Assembly: GCA_003583745.1 (NCBI GenBank)
Contig: QXPY01000001.1
Span: forward strand, 248,001 to 312,000
DNA length: 64,000 bases
From: Rhodocyclales bacterium GT-UBC
GTDB taxonomy: Bacteria; Pseudomonadota; Gammaproteobacteria; Burkholderiales; Rhodocyclaceae
Direction of reading: 5' to 3'
Part shown: one piece after another, positions 28,952 to 37,629 of the stretch
Position numbering within the stretch: the stretch's first letter is position 1
How the letters are laid out: the number at the start of each line of letters is the position of its first letter
Program-made: the position numbers and the translations under genes
The notes under the pieces: generated by a model
Told to the model about the DNA's origin: nothing
What the model saw: the letters and a program-made list of their open reading frames with translations, nothing else
The model's database searches: none

Positions 28952-29500
28952 TTAGTTCTTCAGCTTGCGGGTCCAGGCGGCAAGGGCTCGCATCTGGTCG
29001 CCGATCAGCTGGATCAGCTTGGCATCGCCCAGGTTGCCGTCGGCATCGAAGGCACCGGCGAAAGCATTGGCAAAGACTTCCGGCTTGTTGAGCGGATGCA
29101 GGTCGAGAAAGACGCAGGTCTGGCGCAGATGGTACTGGGCACGCGAAGTCCCCATGCCGCCGCCGGCACCGAGAATGGCCGCCGCCTTGCCGGCGAGCAG
29201 GGCGTTGTTCGGTTCGCGCGAGGCCCAGTCGAGGATGTTCTTCAGGGCCGGGGCCATCGAATAGTTGTATTCCGGGCAGGCCAGTACCAGGGCATCGGCG
29301 CCGGCCATCTGGGCCAGGACCCGGCTGACGCTGGCCGGCTTCTCGCTCAGGTCGGCGTTGTAGAAGGGAATGTCGGAAAGGTCGGCGATATCCATGCTGA
29401 CGCCTTCCGGCAGTTCGGCCAAGGCGGCGCGCAGCAGGCCGCTATTGCAGGATTGCCGGCGCAGGCTGCCGGAGATGCCCAGAAACTTGAGTGTGCTCAC
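28952..29500 (-). CDS. NADPH-dependent FMN reductase family protein
   Basis: 182 aa flavodoxin-like reductase. Seen: LGISGSLRRQSCNSGLLRAA (FMN phosphate loop), PEYNYSMAPALKNILDWASR and AAILGAGGGMGTSRAQYHLR, the usual SsuE/ChrR/YieF signature. It would reduce FMN, quinones or metals with NAD(P)H. GTG start with AAGGAG six bases upstream. Confidence 0.9.
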   Translation of the reverse strand: MSTLKFLGISGSLRRQSCNSGLLRAALAELPEGVSMDIADLSDIPFYNADLSEKPASVSRVLAQMAGADALVLACPEYNYSMAPALKNILDWASREPNNALLAGKAAAILGAGGGMGTSRAQYHLRQTCVFLDLHPLNKPEVFANAFAGAFDADGNLGDAKLIQLIGDQMRALAAWTRKLKN

Positions 29501-29544
29501 ATCGATCTCCTTGATGGTTGGCGGATAACCGCCGGTGGAATCGG

Positions 29545-29562
29545 AAATCGGGCAATGCCCGA
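29545..29562 (-). terminator. Possible terminator after the LuxR-type regulator
   Basis: TCGGGC-att-GCCCGA hairpin followed on the minus strand by TTTCC, 26 bases after the response-regulator stop. A second small hairpin (GGCGG/CCGCC) lies nearby at 29520-29533. The T-tail is short, so efficiency is uncertain. Confidence 0.4.
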
Positions 29563-29587
29563 CCTCCAGTGGAACAACCTGTTCCGG

Positions 29588-30526
29588 CTAAGTTCCCCGC
29601 ATCCGGCTCAGCGCCAGGTTGGCTGCCGCCGTGCGGGTTTCGACGCCGAGTTTTTCAAAGACATGTTCGAGGTGTTTGTTCACCGTGCGCGGACTGTTGC
29701 CGAGAATCTCGCCGATATCGTTGCTGGTCTTGCCCTGAACCACCCAGTAGAGCACCTCGGCTTCGCGCTGGGTCAGCCGGAAGGCGGCAATCAGCGACTC
29801 GATGGCCGAGGCGTCGTTCTCCTCGCGCAGCACGACCAGCCATTCGTCGTCGCCGGTCTGGTCGTGGAAGGAGGCAAGCAGGCGGCGGCTGCCGGCGGCC
29901 AGCAGCAGGGCGGCGGGATCGCGCCCTTCGCGGCGGGCGCGGTGGGCATCGGCGATCCACTTGAGCAGGGTATCCGGCGCCTGGTCGTCGACCGCTTCGA
30001 AATATTCGCCGAGCAGCTTCCTGGCCAGTGGCGTTTGCCAGACCAGCTTGCCGTCGGCGGCGCGGACGGCGACCGTGGCCTGGCCGAAAGCGTCGAGGGC
30101 GGTGCGCGCCTGCTTCATCTGGCGCGCGTTCTGCATGTGGGCGGCAATGCGGGCCAGGACTTCGGGCGGGCGGATCGGCTTGGTGACGTAATCGGCGCCG
30201 CCGGCGGCAAAGGCAGCGACGACGTGCTCGGTCTCGGTCAGCCCGGTCATGAAGACGATGGGGATGTGCTGGGTGGCGAAGTCGGCCTTGAGCCGGCGGG
30301 CGACTTCGAAACCGTCCATGCCGGGCATCATGGCGTCGAGCAGGATGACGTCGGGCAGGCTTTGCCGGGCGCGTTGCAGGGCAGACTCACCGTTGGTGGC
30401 AACCAGTACGGTGTAGCCGGTATCGTCCAGCGCGTCGTGCAGCAGCGAGAGATTTTCCGGCACGTCGTCGACGATGAGGACGATGTCGGAGATGGTGCGG
30501 TCTACGGGATTAACGGGCGGTGGCAT
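29588..30526 (-). CDS. Response regulator, REC with LuxR-type DNA-binding domain
   Basis: 312 aa. Receiver (LIVDDVPENLSLLHDAL, acceptor in DVILLDAMMPGMDGFEVARR), a middle segment of about 100 residues, and a C-terminal LuxR helix-turn-helix (LTQREAEVLYWVVQGKTSND, then GNSPRTVNKHLEHVFEKLGV). Its start lies inside the 3' end of the permease-kinase gene (17-base overlap), so it is its obvious phosphotransfer partner. Target genes are unknown. Confidence 0.92.
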   Translation of the reverse strand: MPPPVNPVDRTISDIVLIVDDVPENLSLLHDALDDTGYTVLVATNGESALQRARQSLPDVILLDAMMPGMDGFEVARRLKADFATQHIPIVFMTGLTETEHVVAAFAAGGADYVTKPIRPPEVLARIAAHMQNARQMKQARTALDAFGQATVAVRAADGKLVWQTPLARKLLGEYFEAVDDQAPDTLLKWIADAHRARREGRDPAALLLAAGSRRLLASFHDQTGDDEWLVVLREENDASAIESLIAAFRLTQREAEVLYWVVQGKTSNDIGEILGNSPRTVNKHLEHVFEKLGVETRTAAANLALSRMRGT

Positions 30527-33500
30527 CGCGCATTTTCCTGAGAATTTCCTTCATGGCATCAAACTGGAATTGTCGCGCCAGATCGCGCAGGACGCGGACA
30601 AATTCTCCATGTTTCGGGTCGAGACGTTCGATCTCGGCCAGCTTGTTGAGCATGCCGCGCAGGTAGCCGAGGCCGATCACCTCGTCGAGCGCAGCCAGGT
30701 GCAGTTCGTCGGGGGCAATCAGCGGCGGCGGTTCGGCCGGTGCGGCGGGCGGCGGCGGGGTGTCGGCCGTGACCCATTCCAGTTCGAGCTTGCGCCCCAG
30801 CCAGTCGAGCAATTCGTGCACGCGCAGCGGTTTGACGATGAAGTCGGCAGCCGCGACGCCGACGTCGTTGTCCAGGCCCTTGTCGAAGGCGTTGGCCGAG
30901 AGGATGGCGATATGGGCCTTGGTCAGTTGTTGCTGGCGGATGCGGCGGATGGTTTCCCAGCCGTCGATGCCAGGCATGCCGAGGTCCATGAAGACCAGGT
31001 GCGGCGAAAAGCGCGGGATGGCCTGCAGGGCTTCATAGCCGCTGGCAGCCTGCTCGACGATGAAGCCGAGCGGCTCAAGCACGCTCTGCAGCATGTCGCG
31101 GTCGACCTTTTCATTATCGACCACCAGGATGCGCTGGCGAACGCCGACGTAGCCGATGCGGTTGAGGCGGGGCAGTTCGCGCGCCGCCTGGGCGGAATGA
31201 ACCTGGGGCAGGAAGAGGCGGATGCGGAACAGCGTGCCTTCGCCAGGCGTGCTGGAAACCTGCATCTCGCCGCCCATCAGGTCGGTCAGCATGCGGGCGA
31301 TGGTCAGGCCGACGCCGCTGCCGCCTGCCTGCACCGTACTGCCGCGGACGAAGGGCTCGAAGATGCGTTGCATGTCCTCGGGCGGAATGCCCGGCCCGCT
31401 GTCTTTAATCTCGAAGATCGCCATTTCACGCCGGCATTCGACCTTGAAGTGGACGCCGCCGCGAACGGTGAATTTGACGGCATTGCCCAGCACGTTGATC
31501 AGGATCTGGCGCAGTCGCTTTTCGTCGACCCGGACCACGGCGGGCAGTTCGCCAGCCGGCTGGTAGTCGAAAGACAGCCCCTTGTTGCGCGCCTGCAGTT
31601 CGAACATGCCGACGATCTGCTGCATGAAGTCAGGGAAGTCGAGCGCCTTGACTTCCAGGGTCAGCTTGCCGCCCTCGATGCGGGCGATGTCCAGCGTGCC
31701 CTCGATGACCGACAACAGGTGGTCGCCCGACTTGCGGATGACGCTGACCGCCTGCTTGCGATTGGGTGGAATGCTTTCGTCGGCGTCGAGAATCTGGGCA
31801 TAGCCGAGGATGCTGTTGAGCGGCGTGCGCAATTCGTGGCTGATCGCCGTGATGTAGCGGCTCTTCGCCTGGTTGGCCTGTTCGGCGATCTGCTTGGCCT
31901 TCTGCAGCGCCTCGTCGGTGCGCTGGTGCGATTCGATCTCCTGCATCAGCAACTGCGTCTGGCGATTGGATTCTTCCTGCGCCACCTGCCGGCTTTGCTG
32001 GGTCAGCACCATCCACCAGGCGGCGACGCCGGAGAGCATCAGCAAGGCGGCAAAGGCCTTGATGAAGCTGTCCTGCAGGGCGGCGACGAGTAAGGTTTGC
32101 TCGGCCCCGATGGCGAGCATCTCATGGGTGTAGAGAATGCCGAGGACCAGGGCGAGGACCGGCACGATGCCGGTCATCAACATCAGGTAATGGCCGAGGC
32201 CGGTCTCCAGGTAGGGTAGCGCCGCAGCTGGCAGCAGGCGGCGCAGCACGCCGTTCCATTGCGCGGTGAGGTTGGCCTGCGGCTTGCACAGGTCGTGGCA
32301 GCGGGCATCGAGCGAGCAGCACAGCGAGCAGATGGCGCCCTGGTAGGCCGGGCAATGGGCCATGTCTTCCTGCTCGTAGCGGCGTTCGCAGATGACGCAG
32401 GTATTGGCGGCGACAGCCGACTCGGCGGCTGGCCGGGCCAGGTAGTAACGGCCGCCGGTGACCCAGGCGATCAGCGGCGAGATGAGCAGCGCGCTGAACA
32501 GCGCGACGAAGGAGGCATAGGGTTGAAGCTCTTCGCCGAACAGCCCGACGAAGGCGGCGATCGAGAGCAGCGAGGCGATACCCATGGCGCCGACGCCGAC
32601 CGGGTTGATGTCGTAGAGGTTGCTGCGCTTGAATTCGATGCCTTTGGGGGACAGGCCGAGCGGTTTGTTGATTACCAGATCGGCGACTACGGCCGCCATC
32701 CAGGAAATGGCAATGTTGGAATACAGGCCGAGCACCTGGCCGAGCGCCTTGAAGACATCGAGTTCCATCAGCAGCAGCGCGATCAGGGTGTTGAAAACGA
32801 CCCAGACAACGCGCCCCGGATGGCTGTGGGTCAGCCGGGCGAAGAAGTTCGACCAGGCCAGCGAGCCGGCATAGGCATTGGTGACGTTGATCTTGAGCTG
32901 GGAGACGATGACGAACAGGGCCGTCGCGCCGATCGCCAGGGTGGTGTTGTCGAACACGTGCGAGAAGCCGATCAGGTACATCTGATTGGGGTCGACCGCC
33001 TTGTCGGCGGGCACGGCGTTACGCAGGGCGAGCCAGGCGAGCAGGGTGCCGCCCAGCATCTTGAGGATGCCGGGCACAACCCAGCCCGGGCCGCCGACGA
33101 TGACGCCGAACCACCAGCGACGGGTGTTCTGCGCCGTACGTTCGGGCATGAAGCGCAGGTAATCGACCTGTTCGCCCATCTGGGTGACCATGGCGATGCC
33201 GACGGTCAGCGCCGCACCGAACAATTGCGGGTTGAAGCGGCCGCCCTGGCCGCTTTCGCCGGCGTAGTGCAGCAATCCGCCCAGGGCTTGCGGTTCCTCT
33301 ATGAACAGGAAGGCATAGGGCAGGATCAGCAGGCCGATCCACAGCGGTTGCGTCCAGGCCTGCAGCTTGCTGATGGCGGTGACGCCGTGGGTGACCAGCG
33401 GAATGACCACCAGGGCGCAGATCAGGTAGCCCCAGGCGGGCGGGATCTTGAAGGCGAGTTCCAGCGCGTAGGCCATGATCGCCGCCTCCAGCGCGAAAAA

Positions 33501-33944
33501 GATGAAGGTGAAGCTGGCGTAGATCAGCGAGGTGATGGTTGAGCCGATGTAGCCGAAGCCGGCACCGCGGGTCAGCAGGTCCATGTCCAGGCCGTGGCGG
33601 GCCGCGGTGTGACTGATCGGCAGCCCGATCAGGAAAATGATCAGGCCGGTGGCGAGAATCGCCCAGAAAGCGTTGATGAAGCCGGCATTGACCAGCATGG
33701 TGGCGCCGACCGCCTCCAGCACCAGGAAGGAAGCGGCGCCGAAGGCCGTGTTGGCGACACGCATTTCCGACCATTTGCGGAAGCTGCGCGGCGTGAAGCG
33801 CAGGGCGAAATCCTCCAGCGTTTCGTTGGCGACCCAGGTGTTGTAGTCGCGGCGGATCTTGATGACCCGCTGGGCGGCATTGGGGAGGTTGGTCGGCATC
33901 GCGGGTCGGCTGGCGGCAAGGGCATTCGGGTTGGTTCGAGACAT
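30510..33944 (-). CDS. NCS1-type permease fused to hybrid histidine kinase
   Basis: About 1144 aa. Residues 1-500 are an NCS1 (cytosine/purine/allantoin) symporter with around 12 membrane helices, for example NAFWAILATGLIIFLIGLPI and ISWMAAVVADLVINKPLGLS. A Cys-rich segment follows (CVICERRYEQ, then CSLCCSLDARCHDLC, possibly metal-binding), two more membrane helices, His box ISHELRTPLNSILGYAQIL, HATPase (NVLGNAVKF, DSGPGIPPED, GVGLTIARML), a receiver (acceptor in LVFMDLGMPGIDG) and a helical C-terminus. Known analogue by architecture: CbrA-type SLC5-kinase fusions. It probably senses the solute it binds or carries. Start is uncertain (33944, or ATG 33899). Confidence 0.9.
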   Translation of the reverse strand: MSRTNPNALAASRPAMPTNLPNAAQRVIKIRRDYNTWVANETLEDFALRFTPRSFRKWSEMRVANTAFGAASFLVLEAVGATMLVNAGFINAFWAILATGLIIFLIGLPISHTAARHGLDMDLLTRGAGFGYIGSTITSLIYASFTFIFFALEAAIMAYALELAFKIPPAWGYLICALVVIPLVTHGVTAISKLQAWTQPLWIGLLILPYAFLFIEEPQALGGLLHYAGESGQGGRFNPQLFGAALTVGIAMVTQMGEQVDYLRFMPERTAQNTRRWWFGVIVGGPGWVVPGILKMLGGTLLAWLALRNAVPADKAVDPNQMYLIGFSHVFDNTTLAIGATALFVIVSQLKINVTNAYAGSLAWSNFFARLTHSHPGRVVWVVFNTLIALLLMELDVFKALGQVLGLYSNIAISWMAAVVADLVINKPLGLSPKGIEFKRSNLYDINPVGVGAMGIASLLSIAAFVGLFGEELQPYASFVALFSALLISPLIAWVTGGRYYLARPAAESAVAANTCVICERRYEQEDMAHCPAYQGAICSLCCSLDARCHDLCKPQANLTAQWNGVLRRLLPAAALPYLETGLGHYLMLMTGIVPVLALVLGILYTHEMLAIGAEQTLLVAALQDSFIKAFAALLMLSGVAAWWMVLTQQSRQVAQEESNRQTQLLMQEIESHQRTDEALQKAKQIAEQANQAKSRYITAISHELRTPLNSILGYAQILDADESIPPNRKQAVSVIRKSGDHLLSVIEGTLDIARIEGGKLTLEVKALDFPDFMQQIVGMFELQARNKGLSFDYQPAGELPAVVRVDEKRLRQILINVLGNAVKFTVRGGVHFKVECRREMAIFEIKDSGPGIPPEDMQRIFEPFVRGSTVQAGGSGVGLTIARMLTDLMGGEMQVSSTPGEGTLFRIRLFLPQVHSAQAARELPRLNRIGYVGVRQRILVVDNEKVDRDMLQSVLEPLGFIVEQAASGYEALQAIPRFSPHLVFMDLGMPGIDGWETIRRIRQQQLTKAHIAILSANAFDKGLDNDVGVAAADFIVKPLRVHELLDWLGRKLELEWVTADTPPPPAAPAEPPPLIAPDELHLAALDEVIGLGYLRGMLNKLAEIERLDPKHGEFVRVLRDLARQFQFDAMKEILRKMRDATAR

Positions 33945-33972
33945 TCTAACCGGCATCGGGGGCCGTATTGCC

Positions 33973-33988
33973 TGTCGCAAAGCCGACA
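33973..33988 (+). promoter_or_regulatory. NifA upstream activator site (TGT-N10-ACA)
   Basis: TGT CGCAAAGCCG ACA matches the NifA consensus exactly. Its centre is about 95 bases before the predicted sigma-54 start site of the rhodanese-GST-NifX operon, the usual UAS distance. Confidence 0.65.
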
Positions 33989-34049
33989 TGCGACGCCGGT
34001 CCTGACGCTGGACAGTCCATGGGACAAGGCTTTACGGGCGTTCAGGTGC

Positions 34050-34065
34050 TGGCATCCCTTTTGCG
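34050..34065 (+). promoter_or_regulatory. Sigma-54 promoter of the rhodanese-GST-NifX operon
   Basis: TGGCAT CCCTT TTGCG: the -24 GG and -12 GC are separated by exactly 10 bases. Predicted start near 34076, about 21 bases before the ATG at 34097. Confidence 0.7.
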
Positions 34066-34096
34066 TTTGCAGGAAAAACACACCCAGGATGTCACC

Positions 34097-34435
34097 ATGA
34101 CCCCAGAGAAACCTGCATTCCAGCGCATTTCCCCCGGCCAGGCGGCGGCAATGATTCGTTCCGCCGAACCGCCCAGTGTTTTCGATGTGCGCGACCTGCC
34201 CAGCTACCAGCAGGGGCATGTCGATATCGCCGCCCACCTGACCGAGCAGCGTGTACTGCTCTGGCTTAACCGGCTGCCTAAGGACAAGCCGGTGCTGATT
34301 TATTGCTACAAGGGCAATGCCAGCCAGACCTATGCCCAGATGTTCATCGATTTCCGCTTTAACGAGGTCTACAGCGTCGATGGCGGCTATGCGCCGCTGG
34401 CTGAGGCCTTGGCCGGCGAGCTTCAGGCGGGCTGA
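34097..34435 (+). CDS. Rhodanese-like protein, nif-associated
   Basis: 112 aa single rhodanese domain. Seen: SVFDVRDLPSYQQGHVDIAA and active-site VLIYCYKGNASQ, ending VDGGYAPLAEAL. It would move sulfane sulfur. With a NifA site and sigma-54 promoter upstream, and a NifX-like gene downstream, a role in sulfur supply for nitrogenase clusters is inferred (compare rhdN of Azotobacter). The ATG at 34097 is chosen because a longer frame would start inside the promoter. Confidence 0.88.
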   Translation: MTPEKPAFQRISPGQAAAMIRSAEPPSVFDVRDLPSYQQGHVDIAAHLTEQRVLLWLNRLPKDKPVLIYCYKGNASQTYAQMFIDFRFNEVYSVDGGYAPLAEALAGELQAG

Positions 34436-34441
34436 ACGGCG

Positions 34442-35071
34442 ATGATGAAGTTCTACATGACGCCCGGTTCGTGTTCGACCGGCATTCACATCCTGCTTGA
34501 GGAGATTGGCCTGGTTTTCGAAGCCTACGTGGTCAACCTGCTCGCCGGCGACCAGTTCAAGGACGATTACCTGGCGATCAACCCAAAGGGAACGATTCCG
34601 GCGCTGGTACGGGATGACGGCAGTGCCTTGTGCGAATTCCAGGCCATTGCCTGGTGGCTGGCCCGGGCCTACCCCAAGCGCAAACTGTTGCCGGAGAGCG
34701 CCGAGGGCGAAGCGCGGGTGCTCGAAATGCTCGGCTACGTGGTGCATACGCTGCATGGCCAGGGCTTTGCCCGGATTTTCACCACCCCGAAATTCACCCC
34801 GAGCGAGACCGACTATCCGGCGGTCCAGGCCCGTGGGCGGGAAATCATCGCTCAGGCCTTTGCCGTGGTCGATGCCCAGCTGGCCGGACGGGACTACGTT
34901 GTCGAGCAGTTCAGCATTGCCGATGCGGCCCTGTTCTACGTCGAGTTCTGGGCGATCCGCAGCGATATCCCCTTGCCGGTCAATTGCCTGGCGCATTACC
35001 GCCGGATGCTGACCCGGCCTGCCGTGCGCCAGGTGTTGCAGGAAGAGGGCTACGCCTCGGCCTTGCGCTGA
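34442..35071 (+). CDS. Glutathione S-transferase family protein
   Basis: 209 aa. Thioredoxin-like N-domain (MKFYMTPGSCSTGIHILLEE, then INPKGTIPALV with the cis-Pro, then LCEFQAIAWWLA) and helical C-domain with FSIADAALFYVEFWA. The Ser/Cys in GSCSTG sits where bacterial beta-class GSTs have their catalytic Cys. GST genes are found in several nif clusters. Six bases after the rhodanese gene, same operon. Confidence 0.88.
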   Translation: MMKFYMTPGSCSTGIHILLEEIGLVFEAYVVNLLAGDQFKDDYLAINPKGTIPALVRDDGSALCEFQAIAWWLARAYPKRKLLPESAEGEARVLEMLGYVVHTLHGQGFARIFTTPKFTPSETDYPAVQARGREIIAQAFAVVDAQLAGRDYVVEQFSIADAALFYVEFWAIRSDIPLPVNCLAHYRRMLTRPAVRQVLQEEGYASALR

Positions 35072-35088
35072 CCATCAAAAGGAGCGAA

Positions 35089-35454
35089 ATGATGACTGAA
35101 GCGAAATCGGCGAGCGAACTGCGTGTTGCGGTGGCAACCAAGGACGGGCAGCAGATCGATCTGCATTTCGGCCATGCCGACGACTTTGCAATCTATCTGC
35201 TCGGGCCGGAAGGGGTGCGCTTTTCGGAAAATCGCCAGGTCGAACACTATTGCCAGGGGGGCTTTGGCGACGAGGACAAGCGGGAGGTCATCCTGCGTGC
35301 CCTGGCCGACTGTCAGGCGCTGTTCGTGGCGCGCATCGGCAATGGTCCGAAAGACCGGTTGGCCAGTGTCGGCATCCTGTCGGTGGATGATTATCCGCAC
35401 GGCGCCATCGAAGCCTCGCTGCTCGACTGGTACGGGAAACGTCCAGCCGCTTAG
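35089..35454 (+). CDS. NifX/NifB-C-terminal-like FeMo-cofactor binding protein
   Basis: 121 aa, one dinitrogenase iron-molybdenum cofactor biosynthesis domain: RVAVATKDGQQIDLHFGHAD at the N-terminus, a Cys in EHYCQGGFGDED, and LFVARIGNGPKDRL. Such proteins bind NifB-co or FeMo-co precursors. Preceded by AAAGGAG; third gene of the NifA-type operon. Which family member (NifX, NafY or an orphan) is not clear. Overlaps the opposite gene by 4 bases. Confidence 0.88.
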   Translation: MMTEAKSASELRVAVATKDGQQIDLHFGHADDFAIYLLGPEGVRFSENRQVEHYCQGGFGDEDKREVILRALADCQALFVARIGNGPKDRLASVGILSVDDYPHGAIEASLLDWYGKRPAA

Positions 35455-36131
35455 GGTTTCGTTTTCGCCTTTTGGCCGGTGCGCTGCTTGATCTCGCCGT
35501 TACAGCTCTCGGCAACGCGGGCGTATTCCTCCGGCGTGTCGATCTGTGCCTGGGCTTCATTGACCCGTTCGATGGCGCGGGTGATGTAGGGCGTCCAGCG
35601 CTCGTCGAGTTCCTGTTGCACCCGGCTGGAGGTCTGGCCGACCGGGCCGCGCCACGGGCCGCCGGTCACGAAGCGCTTGCTGAGCAAGTCCAGCACCTCC
35701 TTTTCCAGGCTGGCCAGATGGGTTTGGTAGGCTTTCACGTGGCGTTGTTCGTGCTGGTAGATCTCGTTATAGGCACAGGTGCCGGGGGGAAACTCGCGGG
35801 CGACATAAACCGTCATCGGGCTAAAACCGTAAGTCAGCGTGATCTGCGGACTGGCGCATTCCCATTCTCCCTTGCGGTCGATATAGCTGGGAATGCTGGT
35901 GGCAAAGGCGACCACGGCATTGCCCCGGGTCAGGCCGAGGATCAGGTTTCCGGGGCGGACGATGCTCTGCCCGATATTGGTCAGGCTGCCATAGCTGTAG
36001 CTCGTGTTGAGCTTGACGGCTTCATCGATGCGTTTCGCCTTGACCGAGGGCGGCGGCAATTCGTCGCAGGGGTCGGCCAGTGCCTGGCCGGCAAAGAGAA
36101 GGCAGAGCAGGGAAAGAAAAACAAGGCGCAT
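35451..36131 (-). CDS. Secreted zincin-like hypothetical protein
   Basis: 226 aa. Signal peptide MRLVFLSLLCLLFAGQALA, then an uncharacterised domain carrying YQHEQRHVKAYQ, an HExxH zinc-peptidase motif, with a possible third ligand further on not identified. Four Cys could form disulfides. Resembles DUF922-type predicted proteases in layout, but this is a guess. The ATG at 36131 gives the signal peptide; the longer frame to 36257 runs over the terminator. Confidence 0.7.
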   Translation of the reverse strand: MRLVFLSLLCLLFAGQALADPCDELPPPSVKAKRIDEAVKLNTSYSYGSLTNIGQSIVRPGNLILGLTRGNAVVAFATSIPSYIDRKGEWECASPQITLTYGFSPMTVYVAREFPPGTCAYNEIYQHEQRHVKAYQTHLASLEKEVLDLLSKRFVTGGPWRGPVGQTSSRVQQELDERWTPYITRAIERVNEAQAQIDTPEEYARVAESCNGEIKQRTGQKAKTKP

Positions 36132-36221
36132 GGGGCGGATATGGGTCGAGGGCGGCTCTGGCCTGTGGCGATGCCTGAATTCTCCTCGATTTCGGATGGT
36201 GCAATGCAACAAATCGAGCGG

Positions 36222-36249
36222 CAAAAAAAAGCCCGCGCTGTGGCGGGCT
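36222..36249 (-). terminator. Intrinsic terminator after the FemAB-like gene
   Basis: AGCCCGC / GCGGGCT stem with a 6-base loop, followed on the minus strand by eight T residues. It lies about 90 bases after the FemAB-like stop. The stretch 36250-36338 is AT-rich and otherwise empty. Confidence 0.75.
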
Positions 36250-36338
36250 AATTCCAATCCTTGGAGGAGGAAGTGGAGGAGACGGTTCCAATATACGAAG
36301 AAAATTGGTGCGTTGCAACATTTTTTTGAAAGAATTTT

Positions 36339-37508
36339 TCAAGGTGTCGTTTCGAGCGTTGTGAAAGTCTTGAAAGGCAGGTGGGAGGCAGCTTCTGCCG
36401 CATAGGCCTGGACCGCCGGACGATTCCTTTCGAGAAAGTCGCCGATCAGTTGCCGCATGCGGCGGTCTTCGATCCAGTGGCAGGAGCGCACGATGGTTGG
36501 AATGAAGCCGCGTGCCACCTTGTGTTCGCCGCCGGCGCCGGGTTCGAAGGTAGTCAGACCCTGATCCAGGCAATAGGCAATGCCCTGGTAGAAGCACAGT
36601 TCGAAATGCAGGCTGTTGAATGTGCCGCTGCAGCCCCAGTAACGACCGTAAAGCGTGTTCTGGCTGCGAAAGCAGATCGAGATGGCCACCAGGATGCCTT
36701 GCTGCCGGGCAATGAACAGGACCATGCGCCGGCCCAGCGTCGCGGCCAGTTCGGCAAAGCAGGCGGGTGAGATGGCGGCGTAGTTGCCGTACTTGTCGAA
36801 AGTGGCGGCATAGAGCTGATAGAGCGCCGGCCATTCGGCCGCATCGATTTCATCGCCATGCCGGGTTTCGAGTTGCAGGCCGTTTTCCGTTACGCGGCGT
36901 CGCTCGGCCTTGATCTTGCGCCGTTTTTCGGAAGGGAAGGCCGCCAGGTAGCCGGCAAAATCGCCATAACCGGCATCGCGCCACTGGAACTGCACGTCGT
37001 GGCTGACCAACAGTCCGCAGGACTGCAGCAGTTCGACCTCGTCTGGGGCAGGCAGGGCAACGTGCCAGGAGGAATAGCCCTGTTCGGCGACGGAGGCCTT
37101 GATCGCGTCGATCAGGGTGATCTTCATCGCGTTCGCACTCGGCCCATCGGCCACCAGCAGGCGCGGCCCGGCTGCCGGGGTGTGGGGCAGGCCGCTGAGC
37201 AGCTTCGGGTAATAGGTCTTGCCCAGCTTTTCGTAAGCCGCGGCCCACGACCAGTCGCGGACGAAGTCGCCATGCGAATGCTCGCGATGGTAGGTCGGGA
37301 CCATTCCGATCGCATTCCCTGTGGCGTCAGTCGCCAGCCGATGTGCGGCACGCCAGCCACAGGCCGGGCCGGCTGCCTGATGCCGTTCGAGGATACGCAG
37401 GAAGTCGGCATTCAAAAAGGGGTGTTCGTCTGGCGCAAAGCGGATCCAGGCGTCGGACGGCAGCGATGCAGCCGAGTCCAGAATGTTGATATGGTCAGTT
37501 GTCTGCAT
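36339..37508 (-). CDS. FemAB-like / GNAT acyltransferase (DUF482 family)
   Basis: 389 aa, double-GNAT fold of the FemAB_like family. Seen: RFAPDEHPFLNADFLRILER at the start, VEFSWAAAYEKLGKTYYPK-like region (DWSWAAAYEKLGKTYYPKLL), FPSEKRRKIKAERR and FCFRSQNTLYGRYWG-like segment. The substrate of this family is not established. The ATG at 37508 is preferred over an upstream frame start at 37559. Single gene with its own terminator. Confidence 0.8.
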   Translation of the reverse strand: MQTTDHINILDSAASLPSDAWIRFAPDEHPFLNADFLRILERHQAAGPACGWRAAHRLATDATGNAIGMVPTYHREHSHGDFVRDWSWAAAYEKLGKTYYPKLLSGLPHTPAAGPRLLVADGPSANAMKITLIDAIKASVAEQGYSSWHVALPAPDEVELLQSCGLLVSHDVQFQWRDAGYGDFAGYLAAFPSEKRRKIKAERRRVTENGLQLETRHGDEIDAAEWPALYQLYAATFDKYGNYAAISPACFAELAATLGRRMVLFIARQQGILVAISICFRSQNTLYGRYWGCSGTFNSLHFELCFYQGIAYCLDQGLTTFEPGAGGEHKVARGFIPTIVRSCHWIEDRRMRQLIGDFLERNRPAVQAYAAEAASHLPFKTFTTLETTP

Positions 37509-37553
37509 CGTGTGCTGGGGTGAAGCGAAGGGATCGTCTCGATTCGACGCCCC

Positions 37554-37576
37554 GATCAAGCAGAATGTGCTTGATC
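37554..37576. repeat. Inverted repeat downstream of the CBS gene
   Basis: GATCAAGCA-gaatg-TGCTTGATC, 9-bp perfect arms, in the 121-base gap between the FemAB-like and CBS genes. A second hairpin (CAGCCGG/CCGGCTG) lies at 37593-37616. No T-run follows either; they may end the CBS transcript or bind a regulator. Confidence 0.4.
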
Positions 37577-37629
37577 ATTCGAATCATGGCGTCAGCCGGA
37601 CCCGATAGCCCGGCTGATGCTATTGGGAC

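Noticed and set aside
33970-33995. CGCAAAGCC sequence resembling part of a c-di-GMP (GEMM-I) riboswitch
   Set aside because: The other conserved GEMM elements and the three-stem fold are absent; the bases are better explained by the NifA site TGT-N10-ACA.
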